Below, piece by piece: positions 36,546 to 43,781 of a DNA stretch of 47,251 bases. The translations under genes and the position numbers were made by a program. This DNA comes from Neomoorella stamsii. Lineage in GTDB: Bacteria > Bacillota > DSM-521 > Neomoorellales > Neomoorellaceae. Numbering within the stretch: the stretch's first letter is position 1; every line of letters starts with the position of its first letter. The stretch covers positions 1-47,251 of the forward strand of contig NZ_PVXL01000006.1 in assembly GCF_002995805.1 (NCBI RefSeq). Direction: 5' to 3'. The notes under the pieces are model-generated. The model did no database searches. It was given only the letters and a program-made list of their open reading frames with translations, and had not been told where the DNA came from.

Positions 36546-38300
36546 TTAAAACGCTTTTTTACCGCCGGCAGCTACATGGGCCGGGTACCAGTTAGGAAAC
36601 CAGGCCGTAAAAAGACCAGCCAGGATGAGGGGGATATAGCGCAAAGTCAGCCATAAAGGTTTTTGCTCCGGCATAAAGGCTGTCCCCAGGGCTGTAACAG
36701 CCATGAACAGGAAGGACTCGCCCCAAACGGCCGTAATAATGGCGTTGGTCCGCAGGAAAAGAGGGTTGGTGGCCAGGCCGGCGGGATAATTCCAGCGGGA
36801 ATAGGCTGCTGTGAGGGGTTCCTCCGTGGCCAGGGTGGCCAACCAGGCGGCCCCCAGGACCATGTGACCGCAAAAGTCGGTAGCTACAGCCGGCAGGGCT
36901 TTACCGGCCAGGTTTAGAAGGCCAGTAACCAGGAAATAGACACAAGTGACGCTCTCCATCCAGGTAGGCCGGTTATAGAAACGGCGGTAAAGCCAGATCA
37001 GCAGGGCCAGCAGAGCCGGTGCGATCCAGCTGGAGGCAGGGTTTAAATGCAGGCCTGTTCCGAGCCAGTTAAGGGTCCAGGGCAGGAAGGCTACCGACAG
37101 CCAGGCCATCCCGGTTATGGGGAGAGGTCCTGCCGGGCGCGTAAGGACAGGCTTCCCGGGCTCAGGGCCGGAAAACAGATCGTTCATTTTCATCATCAGG
37201 CTGAAATCGCCGGTAACCTGGTAAAGGCCCTGCATCAGGGCCGCTGCTCCATCCAGTTCTCCCCTGGCGATACGCAGCCAGACATCGGCCGGGGCGTTGA
37301 TGATTGTCGTCGCTTCTGCGGAACGGCCTTCATGAACTGTGCAGCGGCCGCCCGCAATGATCAAATAGTAATCACCGCCGCCATTGCCGCTCAAGTTTAT
37401 CTGGAGGACCGCTTTAAGGTTCCCGGCTGCTGCCGGGTTAAAGGCGGCCGCCATCCCCAGGACAGCTTCCCGGCAGTTACGCGGCGGAGCCCCGCTACCG
37501 CCAGGGCCTCCTGGGCGGGAGTTATTTATTGCCGGCGAGGGCCGGGTGCTTCCAGCAGTAATATCCTTGTCCGCATTAATGGCGAGGTCTCCTGCCTCTC
37601 CTTTAATCCGGCTATCCCAGTAGGCGTTGGCCATGTTAAGGTACATCTCCCGGGGAACCAGTTCCCGGGCCAGGATAGCCGCTGTTTCCGCCGCTAAATG
37701 CCCCTGCTCGACTATTTCCCTTCCCGCCTGGCGCAGGGCCTTAAAATACCAGTCGAAAGCCGCGCCGCCATGGCCCAGTATTTCTCCCCCGGCACAGAGG
37801 ATGCTGGCCAGCAGGCTTTGCGGGCGGTCCTTGGTTAACTGGCGCATATGCTCCTCCAGGGCGGAAAAATGAACCCGGTCCGGGAAACCACAGTTAGCTA
37901 TGAGCACCATGCCGGCGTGGAAATCGCCCCGGCGGGGATGGGTATAGTGGTCCCCCGCTTTGATTATATGGGGATCGGCCAGGGGCAGGGTACGCTCCAG
38001 GAGGCGTTTCAGCCGCGCCGTCATTCCAAAATGGTACAGGGGTGTGGCCAGGACCAGGATATCGGCTGTTTTGATCTTTTCCAGCACCGCCGGCATATCA
38101 TCGCGGAAGACACAGCGGCCGGGGGTGCTGGTCCAGCAGGTAAAGCAGCCACGGCAATCATTGATCTTTAAATCTGTAACGTAAATAGTTTCGGTAGTTG
38201 CTCCCGCCTCACGCGCCCCGCCCAGAAAGGGCTGCAGCAAGCGATCACTGTTGCTTTCCCTCCCCCGAGGACTACCGTTGATAGCCAGGATATGGGGCAT
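36546..38300 (-). CDS. Three-part fusion: iron-sulfur flavodoxin-like domain, SCP2-like domain, six-helix membrane domain
   Basis: A 584-residue protein. Residues 1-205 are an NADPH-dependent FMN reductase/flavodoxin-like fold (ILAINGSPRGRESNS) with a compact cysteine motif C49-x2-C52-x2-C55-x7-C63 like that of archaeal iron-sulfur flavoproteins, so FMN plus a 4Fe-4S cluster is likely. Residues about 245-385 resemble an SCP2 sterol-carrier domain (RIARGELDGAAALMQGLYQV). The last 185 residues hold about six membrane helices (for example SSWIAPALLALLIWLYRRFY). ATG at 38300 has AGGAAGG upstream, and an AT-rich promoter-like gap lies before it. The fusion suggests a lipid- or quinone-linked redox function at the membrane; this is inference and the combination is not one I recognise. 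Confidence 0.78.
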   Translation of the reverse strand: MPHILAINGSPRGRESNSDRLLQPFLGGAREAGATTETIYVTDLKINDCRGCFTCWTSTPGRCVFRDDMPAVLEKIKTADILVLATPLYHFGMTARLKRLLERTLPLADPHIIKAGDHYTHPRRGDFHAGMVLIANCGFPDRVHFSALEEHMRQLTKDRPQSLLASILCAGGEILGHGGAAFDWYFKALRQAGREIVEQGHLAAETAAILARELVPREMYLNMANAYWDSRIKGEAGDLAINADKDITAGSTRPSPAINNSRPGGPGGSGAPPRNCREAVLGMAAAFNPAAAGNLKAVLQINLSGNGGGDYYLIIAGGRCTVHEGRSAEATTIINAPADVWLRIARGELDGAAALMQGLYQVTGDFSLMMKMNDLFSGPEPGKPVLTRPAGPLPITGMAWLSVAFLPWTLNWLGTGLHLNPASSWIAPALLALLIWLYRRFYNRPTWMESVTCVYFLVTGLLNLAGKALPAVATDFCGHMVLGAAWLATLATEEPLTAAYSRWNYPAGLATNPLFLRTNAIITAVWGESFLFMAVTALGTAFMPEQKPLWLTLRYIPLILAGLFTAWFPNWYPAHVAAGGKKAF

Positions 38301-38482
38301 TAAACCTTCCTTCTCCCTGTTTGGATTGCGTTTTTATTTTAGCATATTATTACCGGCAGGCAATAATTTTATAAAGTTTAACAATAATTTAACATAGTGT
38401 TAGCATACAGTTTTTTTTCTCGCCCTGAGCCAGGGCTACTGCAGGGCCAGGGCCGGGAGCCGGCATGCCATCACAATTACTC

Positions 38483-39502
38483 CTAAATATGGCCGTACAG
38501 TCCAGCCAGTTCTTTTGCTTCCCGGCCCACTTCCCGGCGTAGCTCCGGGGGGGCCAGGACTTCCGCCCGGCCACCGAACCCCAGCACCCAGCGTTTCACT
38601 TCCTGCAGGCCGCTGAGGTGCATTTTTAACACCAGGCTCCCATCGGGCAGTTCTTCCATTACCTGGCCGGGGTGCCACTGGCGCTCCTTGATCCAGCGCG
38701 CCTGGTCGCGGTGGAAGCGAATGATGACCTCGTATACCTGCGGCCCCCGCTCTATGCCCAGGGAATTCTGAAGGTAGGCTTCCAGGGAAAAATCAGCCGC
38801 CACTTCGAATTTGCGCTCTGTCACCTGCCACTGCCGGATGCGGTCCAGGGCAAAGAGACGTACTTCTCGGCGGTAATGGCAGTAAGCGATGACGTACCAG
38901 GCGCCCTGATAAAAGCGCAGGTGGTAGGGGTCGATCAAGCGCTCGGTGACGGCGTCCCGGCTGGCCGTATAGTATGTTATTTGTACCGAGCAGTTATCCT
39001 GGATGGCCCGGCAGAGATCAGCGTAGAGGACGGCCAGTTTCTCGGCGTCACCGCGTAAAGCCGCGACGGCAAAGGAAATATCCTTATCCAGCAGGTCCAG
39101 GTCCACCATTAACTTCTCCGGCAGCATTGCTTTCAGTTTGGCCAGGGCACCCTGGACTATCCGGCTAAAAGGGGTGCCGCCGAACTGGCTTAACAGCCGC
39201 TGGCCCAGGTATAGGGTCAGGAGTTCCCCTTCAGTCAACTGGATGGGGGGCAGGCTGAAGGTTTTATCGTAGCGGTAACCCCTGTGCCAGCTGTCATAGA
39301 CGATAGGTGCTCCGAAAAAATCCCTGAGAATCTGGATATCCCTTTCTACCGTCCGCGCGGAAACCTCCAGGCGTTCTGCAATAAAGGCCACGTTGGGGTA
39401 GCGGCCGGCGGCGATCCAGCGGTGGATGGCGTAGATGCGCGCCAGGGACTGGCGGCCGACATTGCTGACGCCCCTTTTATTTTTCTTGAGGACCAGGCTC
39501 AA
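38483..39502 (-). CDS. WYL-domain transcriptional regulator
   Basis: A 339-residue regulator of the DeoR-like HTH plus WYL type (YafY family). The N-terminal winged helix covers about residues 18-80 (FIAERLEVSARTVERDIQIL). The WYL domain lies at about 160-330, with the diagnostic GAWYVIAYCHYRREVRLFAL. WYL domains bind nucleic-acid-like ligands, and such regulators often control CRISPR and other defence genes. The start is TTG at 39502, with AGGGGG upstream. It diverges from the HIRAN-domain gene across a perfect palindrome at 39551-39575, a likely operator. It may control that gene, itself, or the nearby CRISPR array. Confidence 0.9.
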   Translation of the reverse strand: MSLVLKKNKRGVSNVGRQSLARIYAIHRWIAAGRYPNVAFIAERLEVSARTVERDIQILRDFFGAPIVYDSWHRGYRYDKTFSLPPIQLTEGELLTLYLGQRLLSQFGGTPFSRIVQGALAKLKAMLPEKLMVDLDLLDKDISFAVAALRGDAEKLAVLYADLCRAIQDNCSVQITYYTASRDAVTERLIDPYHLRFYQGAWYVIAYCHYRREVRLFALDRIRQWQVTERKFEVAADFSLEAYLQNSLGIERGPQVYEVIIRFHRDQARWIKERQWHPGQVMEELPDGSLVLKMHLSGLQEVKRWVLGFGGRAEVLAPPELRREVGREAKELAGLYGHI

Positions 39503-39550
39503 AACTATATGCCCCCTACAAAATTTCCTTATTATCCATTATTCGCCATA

Positions 39551-39575
39551 TTCCCGGTGATTCCTTCACCGGGAA
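39551..39575. promoter_or_regulatory. Perfect palindrome, likely operator for the WYL regulator
   Basis: TTCCCGGTGA (39551-39560), a 5-base spacer, and TCACCGGGAA (39566-39575): a perfect 10-bp inverted repeat in the gap between divergent genes. No T run follows on either strand, so an operator is more likely than a terminator. Confidence 0.65.
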
Positions 39576-39682
39576 GTTAGGGGGTGAACATATGTGGCCG
39601 ACAGGATTTGGCGGTGATGGGGTTTATATTAGGAGCAGGTCTTTTAAGAAAAGGTCATATCGTTTATGCAGGAGTGATTTGG

Positions 39683-40348
39683 GTGCTTAAATTGTTAAAG
39701 ATCGTTGCCGGGCTCGGTTATCTGGACCGCTGGCCGGGGGACGGCAGCGACCTGATGGTCCTGCTGCAGGGAATTTATCACCTGCGCCAGGGGGCTTTGT
39801 GGGCCGGCATCCACCATCTGGAACATGTAGCGTTTTGGCACCCCGCGGCCGTGGAACTCCTGACTGAACTCGTAAGCCGTGATCTGTTGATGAATACTGC
39901 CGCCGAACTTTACCACAACTCCTTTCGCCTAGAGGGGAAGTTGCTGTTTGCCCTGGGGAGCATTTTAGGCCCGGCGGGCCTGGAGGTGCAACAATATTTT
40001 GCTACTGCAGGGCGATTCATCACCCGCGTCGTAGGTCTGCGCTATGGGGAGCGCCTGCAGGAAGTTGATAAGCTCCAGGGCGGGATGCCGGTCTTCCTGG
40101 CATTGGAACCGGGAAACAAGCACGACCCCCATGCTGTCGCCGTCCTTTCACCCTGGGGTGCTCAGCTTGGTTACCTCCGTTCCGGGCTGGCTGCCATTCT
40201 TACCGCTCGCTATGCCGCCGGCGAGGTATTTTCTGCCCGGGTGGTTACGGTGCTGGACGCCGGCCATGACGCTAATGAGAGATTGTATATAGAAGTGTGG
40301 CGGGAGGAGGCGCGAGTGAAAGCTATATTTGTCATTGCGCCGGTTTAG
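39683..40348 (+). CDS. HIRAN-domain protein beside the CRISPR array
   Basis: About 221 residues from GTG at 39683, which has AGGAG 8 bases upstream; a longer frame starts at GTG 39584 but with poorer signals. The N-terminal half is helical and unrecognised (LVSRDLLMNTAAELYHNSF). The C-terminal half is a HIRAN domain: TRVVGLRYG, then VFLALEPGNKHDPHAVAVLS, GAQLGYLRSGLAAILTARY and a closing strand. HIRAN domains bind 3' ends of single-stranded DNA, usually attached to helicases or nucleases; here it stands alone with the helical part. It is divergent from a WYL regulator and ends 109 bases before the terminal CRISPR repeat. A defence or DNA-end-sensing role is inferred. Confidence 0.75.
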   Translation: MLKLLKIVAGLGYLDRWPGDGSDLMVLLQGIYHLRQGALWAGIHHLEHVAFWHPAAVELLTELVSRDLLMNTAAELYHNSFRLEGKLLFALGSILGPAGLEVQQYFATAGRFITRVVGLRYGERLQEVDKLQGGMPVFLALEPGNKHDPHAVAVLSPWGAQLGYLRSGLAAILTARYAAGEVFSARVVTVLDAGHDANERLYIEVWREEARVKAIFVIAPV

Positions 40349-40457
40349 GATTTATTATTGTTTCAAATGCTTTTATCATGTTCATTTCTCCCACATCAAC
40401 TTACCCAACCCTGGCTTCTTTTGGTATCGTTAATTCTTGCATCCAGCGAAATGGGTT

Positions 40458-41428
40458 GCTCTTTTCTCGGCCCGGCATGGGAGCCGGGCGCAACGGATCG
40501 ACCTTTGCGGGTATATATTCTACGCGGCAGTTTCAATCCTCGCCCGGCATGGGAGCCGGGCGCAACTTGTCTTGCCGGGAGCCCGGCCCGAAACCCGGCA
40601 GTTTCAATCCTCGCCCGGCATGGGAGCCGGGCGCAACTCGCCCGGTCCTGCGGCATGTTTAAATCGAAAACGTTTCAATCCTCGCCCGGCATGGGAGCCG
40701 GGCGCAACGCAGGAACGCCCAGGCTTTCTGCCCGCTCAAGGGTGTTTCAATCCTCGCCCGGCATGGGAGCCGGGCGCAACATCGAGAGTGGCGGCTACAA
40801 CCAAAAGCTTCTGTGGTTTCAATCCTCGCCCGGCATGGGAGCCGGGCGCAACTCGCCCGGTCCTGCGGCATGTTTAAATCGAAAACGTTTCAATCCTCGC
40901 CCGGCATGGGAGCCGGGCGCAACGCAGGAACGCCCAGGCTTTCTGCCCGCTCAAGGGTGTTTCAATCCTCGCCCGGCATGGGAGCCGGGCGCAACATCGA
41001 GAGTGGCGGCTACAACCAAAAGCTTCTGTGGTTTCAATCCTCGCCCGGCATGGGAGCCGGGCGCAACGGATAGACCGCCGTACCGTGGAGCAAGCCGGGC
41101 GGTTTCAATCCTCGCCCGGCATGGGAGCCGGGCGCAACGGTGCCCTGGCTTGAGGTAGCACCAAACCAGGCGAAGTTTCAATCCTCGCCCGGCATGGGAG
41201 CCGGGCGCAACCCCAAAGAGGGCCTGGTCTGATAACGGCTTAGATCATGTTTCAATCCTCGCCCGGCATGGGAGCCGGGCGCAACGAACGGGCTGAGCAG
41301 ACAAAGGCCCTGGTACAGGAGTTTCAATCCTCGCCCGGCATGGGAGCCGGGCGCAACTCGCCCGGTCCTGCGGCATGTTTAAATCGAAAACGTTTCAATC
41401 CTCGCCCGGCATGGGAGCCGGGCGCAAC
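40458..41428 (-). CRISPR. Type I-C CRISPR array, 14 repeats and 13 spacers, transcribed leftwards
   Basis: The repeat is 37 bases; on the plus strand it begins GTTTCAATCCTCGCC and ends GGGCGCAAC. Positions 12-19 and 26-33 form a perfect 8-bp stem around ATGGGA. Read on the minus strand it ends in ATTGAAAC, the usual type I-C form, so transcription runs right to left with the leader at 41429-41598. Repeats start at 40458 (degenerate in its first 12 bases, the old end), 40530, 40601, 40672, 40744, 40816, 40887, 40959, 41031, 41102, 41175, 41249, 41321 and 41392. Spacers are 34-37 bases. The blocks 40638-40852 and 40853-41067 are an exact 215-bp tandem duplication, and the spacer at 40638 also recurs at 41358. 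Confidence 0.98.
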
Positions 41429-41598
41429 AGTTCGCGCTAAAACCCTTGGCAGACAACCCCTATATTACTATTCTGCGCGAACCTGATGACTGAATTAGAA
41501 TACTCCATTATGCTTCACCTCTAAAATTAGCTTCAGGCCTTGATTCCCAAAGATCGCGAACCTTCCGGTCTTTTACCCCTTGCTATATGTTCGCGGGT
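41429..41598 (-). promoter_or_regulatory. CRISPR leader with inverted repeats
   Basis: The gap between cas2 and the first (youngest) repeat. Directly against the repeat are GTTCGCGC (41430-41437) and GCGCGAAC (41475-41482), a perfect 8-bp inverted repeat. A further pair, TCGCGAAC (41554-41561) and GTTCGCG (41589-41595), lies at the cas2 end. The recurring TTCGCG/CGCGAA core could be a protein-binding or integration-anchoring motif. A possible -10 (TAATAT on the minus strand near 41464) lacks a clear -35. Confidence 0.6.
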
Positions 41599-41889
41599 TT
41601 ACAAAACCAGGGGGGCGTCAAAATCAATCGTTAGGTTGACGCCATACTCCTGGATGTATTTTTTTGGGGGTTCGCGTAACCGGTAAATCCGCAGGCTATC
41701 GCTTTTTTCATCGATACACTGCAAGAGCCGGTGCTTTAACTGTTCAAACTGAGCTTCGTTGACCGAACACTCAAAAACGGACTTTTGCACCCGCTGGCCA
41801 AAATCTTTACAAACCTGGGCAACTTTACGCAGGCGTTTTTTACCTGCTTCTGATTCTGTAGAAACATCATAAGTTATTAGGATATACAT
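41599..41889 (-). CDS. cas2: Cas2 endoribonuclease-like adaptation protein
   Basis: A 96-residue Cas2 starting at ATG 41889 (MYILITYDVSTE, with the conserved Asp at position 8). The longer open frame upstream reads through an isolated CRISPR-like repeat and is not coding. It has the usual ferredoxin-like length and ends in FDAPLVL. With Cas1 it forms the spacer-integration complex. It is the last gene of the cas operon and lies next to the leader. In place of a strong ribosome binding site, the 20 bases before the start follow the degenerate repeat at 41910-41946. Confidence 0.95.
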   Translation of the reverse strand: MYILITYDVSTESEAGKKRLRKVAQVCKDFGQRVQKSVFECSVNEAQFEQLKHRLLQCIDEKSDSLRIYRLREPPKKYIQEYGVNLTIDFDAPLVL

Positions 41890-41909
41890 GTTACCTGCAC
41901 CACACTTAA

Positions 41910-41946
41910 GTTTCAACCTTCGCCCAGCATGGGAGCCAGGCGCTAC
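41910..41946 (-). repeat. Isolated degenerate CRISPR repeat between cas1 and cas2
   Basis: A 37-base copy of the array repeat with five differences (positions 8, 10, 17, 29 and 35). Two of them (17 and 29) fall in the stem and each break one base pair. It has the same orientation as the array, so it is sense in the cas mRNA. It is flanked by the 11-bp direct repeat ACCACACTTAA (41899-41909 and 41948-41958). Confidence 0.93.
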
Positions 41947-41968
41947 AACCACACTTAAAGCTATATAT

Positions 41969-43000
41969 TTACCGGTACATAAAGGGCAAATATTCCTCAG
42001 CATCCCCCCTCAGGACACGGGCGAGTAAACGGGCCTGGATGTGGGGCACCAGACCCAGGGGCACCTTTCTATTCAGGACGGGATGAAGTACTTCTTCCTG
42101 CTTACGTTTCTGGTAGGCAATGGCAATTTCTTTCCGGGCGTTGTCATTAATATGCATGGCGCCTCCAGGGCGTTCGACAAAATCCCCTTCAACTACCTGG
42201 CGGCGGTTGATTAAAGTAAGGGCCAAACGGTCGGCCAGGATTGATCGAAACTCCTCCATCAAGTCCAAAGCCAAAGCCGGTCGCCCCGAACGAAGGACGT
42301 GGAGATACCCAACCTGAGGATCGAGCCCTACACCTTCGGCGGCGCTAAGACAATCGTTCAGCAGGAGGGAATAGATAAAGGATAATAAAGCGTTCATCCT
42401 GTCCAGGGGCGGCCGCCGGTTACGGTGGGTGATTTTAAAGGCTTCGCGGTTAACCCTGACCATGCGATGAAGAGTTGCGAAGTAATGCCGGGCGGCATTT
42501 CCTTCGATACCACGAATTTGCTCCAGATCGGGGGAACGTGACAGGGCCTCCAGTCCGTGAGCCAGTTCGCGGGCTGTTTCCTGGAGGGCCTTCCTGTCGT
42601 CTTCATTATCGGCTTCCCGGGCACCGCGTAGAACAACCTGCCGGGTGTTGCGGATTTTTCCGGCGACGATATTCCTGGCAATGGCATTTGTTTTTTTACT
42701 ATCAGATAGGGCTTCATGCTGGGCACGGCGGAGAAAAACATTCCCTGACACCGGGCCTTCCACGCGGGCTTTAAAACGGCCATGCTGATCGTGAAAGACA
42801 ATCAAGCGTTTGTCCTCGGCACACCGCATTATTAAAGGTGTGGTAAGAGTAACATCACCAAAACAGACGATGCTGCCCAGGTGGTGCAGGGGAACCTGCA
42901 TTTTTAATTCCCCTTCTACCTCGATTTTTACCGTCTCGTGATCCAGGCGCACCAGGGTACGCGGTGTCATAAGGTACAGGGTGTTTAACAGGATATGCAT
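41969..43000 (-). CDS. cas1: Cas1 integrase, type I-C
   Basis: A 343-residue Cas1. The metal-binding catalytic residues are visible as E166 (GIEGNAARHYF), H234 (GYLHVLRSGR) and E249 (DLMEEF). The N-terminal beta domain starts MHILLNTLYLMTPRTLVRLD. It integrates new spacers with Cas2, helped by Cas4. ATG at 43000. The probable ribosome binding site AAGGATTGAAG lies about 13 bases upstream and matches nine bases of the CRISPR repeat 3' handle. Cas4 ends 69 bases upstream. Confidence 0.97.
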   Translation of the reverse strand: MHILLNTLYLMTPRTLVRLDHETVKIEVEGELKMQVPLHHLGSIVCFGDVTLTTPLIMRCAEDKRLIVFHDQHGRFKARVEGPVSGNVFLRRAQHEALSDSKKTNAIARNIVAGKIRNTRQVVLRGAREADNEDDRKALQETARELAHGLEALSRSPDLEQIRGIEGNAARHYFATLHRMVRVNREAFKITHRNRRPPLDRMNALLSFIYSLLLNDCLSAAEGVGLDPQVGYLHVLRSGRPALALDLMEEFRSILADRLALTLINRRQVVEGDFVERPGGAMHINDNARKEIAIAYQKRKQEEVLHPVLNRKVPLGLVPHIQARLLARVLRGDAEEYLPFMYR

Positions 43001-43007
43001 TGTTTGT

Positions 43008-43019
43008 CTTCAATCCTTA
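43008..43019 (-). promoter_or_regulatory. cas1 ribosome binding site resembling the CRISPR repeat handle
   Basis: On the minus strand TAAGGATTGAAG precedes the cas1 ATG by about 8-13 bases. AGGATTGAA is identical to the beginning of the repeat 3' handle (AGGATTGAAAC), but no repeat stem is present upstream. It may be a fully eroded repeat or coincidence with an AGGA motif. Confidence 0.4.
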
Positions 43020-43069
43020 CACAATTTTGGGTTGTTGGGGATTAACAAATGGTCGATGTGATGTACGTT

Positions 43070-43714
43070 TCAAGTATCACCTTCAGGTTTAAATAATTCA
43101 CGTAGGAGCATGCGCAACCGCCCTTTCTCCTTTATCTCCGGTAGGCAGGAGTCCTGTAAAGAACATCCCCGGCAACGCTCATCGGCGGCAGGTGGGGGGA
43201 GGATATTACTATGCTGCATCATGCGGATCTGGATAATTGCCGCTTCCACCTGTTCCCTTAAATGGCTATCAAAAGTAACCTCCCTTCGCCGGTGGGATAA
43301 ATGATGGTAAATAGCTCCCCTGGGGACCTGCTTGCCGGTCATTTCTTCCAGGCACATGGCCTGGGCACAGATCTGCAAATCATCATGCCGGTGCTTGCGC
43401 CTGGGGCCATGTTTATATTCAACGGGATAGGGAACATTGCCGTGAAATTCAACCACGTCGGCCTTGCCGATGAGGCCCAGGCGCAGGGACCAGATGGGCA
43501 GGGCGCGTTCAATGCGCACCCCACCCTCCATCTCCATACCTTCAACGTCTACTAGATTATGAACGAAGCGCCCTTTCAGGGTATACATATTTTCAGTAAA
43601 GGTTTGTTCGACATGGATCAGGGCACACTGCCGCGGACAGTAGGCGTAGTGCTCCAGGGCCGAGACCATGACGATATCCCTGTCGTCCCAACCGGGAAGA
43701 ATGGTGCTTTCCAT
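43070..43714 (-). CDS. cas4: Cas4 nuclease, type I-C
   Basis: A 214-residue Cas4. Fe-S ligand candidates are C26 and C30 (YCPRQCAL) plus C181, C184 and C190 (RCRGCSLQDSC). The nuclease core is seen in LIGKADVVEF and YPVEYKHGPRR with the following QAMCLEE. Cas4 trims prespacers and selects the PAM side. ATG at 43714 has AAAGGTGG upstream; the longer frame to 43768 reads through a degenerate CRISPR repeat at 43731-43766, so it is not used. It begins the adaptation block cas4-cas1-cas2. Confidence 0.95.
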   Translation of the reverse strand: MESTILPGWDDRDIVMVSALEHYAYCPRQCALIHVEQTFTENMYTLKGRFVHNLVDVEGMEMEGGVRIERALPIWSLRLGLIGKADVVEFHGNVPYPVEYKHGPRRKHRHDDLQICAQAMCLEEMTGKQVPRGAIYHHLSHRRREVTFDSHLREQVEAAIIQIRMMQHSNILPPPAADERCRGCSLQDSCLPEIKEKGRLRMLLRELFKPEGDT

Positions 43715-43730
43715 ATATGCCACCTTTTTT

Positions 43731-43766
43731 GTTCCAATCCTCACCGGCATTGGAGCCGGGCGTAAC
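43731..43766 (-). repeat. Isolated degenerate CRISPR repeat between cas7 and cas4
   Basis: A 36-base copy of the array repeat with four substitutions and one deleted C. On the minus strand it can still form a 7-bp stem with one bulge and a G-U pair, and it ends in AGGATTGGAAC. It starts 15 bases after the cas7 stop and ends about 16 bases before the cas4 ATG, in the sense orientation, at the boundary between effector and adaptation genes. Confidence 0.92.
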
Positions 43767-43781
43767 ATAGGCCAAATAATT

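Noticed and set aside
38395..38445. GC-rich hairpin next to a T run, downstream of the WYL gene
   Set aside because: On the minus strand the hairpin is followed by A residues, not T, so it is not a terminator for that gene.
40358..41158. Open frames across the CRISPR array encoding repeated RHGSRAQ and SSPGMGAGRN peptides
   Set aside because: They are translations of the repeats, not genes.
41890..42003. Upstream extension of cas2 through the degenerate repeat
   Set aside because: The extension translates the repeat and the cas1 end; Cas2 proteins start at the MYILITYD position.
43060..43080. A further partial repeat match (TTGAAAC on the minus strand) at the end of cas4
   Set aside because: Only seven bases match and they overlap the cas4 stop region; too short to claim.
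43715..43768. Upstream extension of cas4
   Set aside because: It translates the degenerate repeat, and a good ribosome binding site precedes the ATG at 43714.
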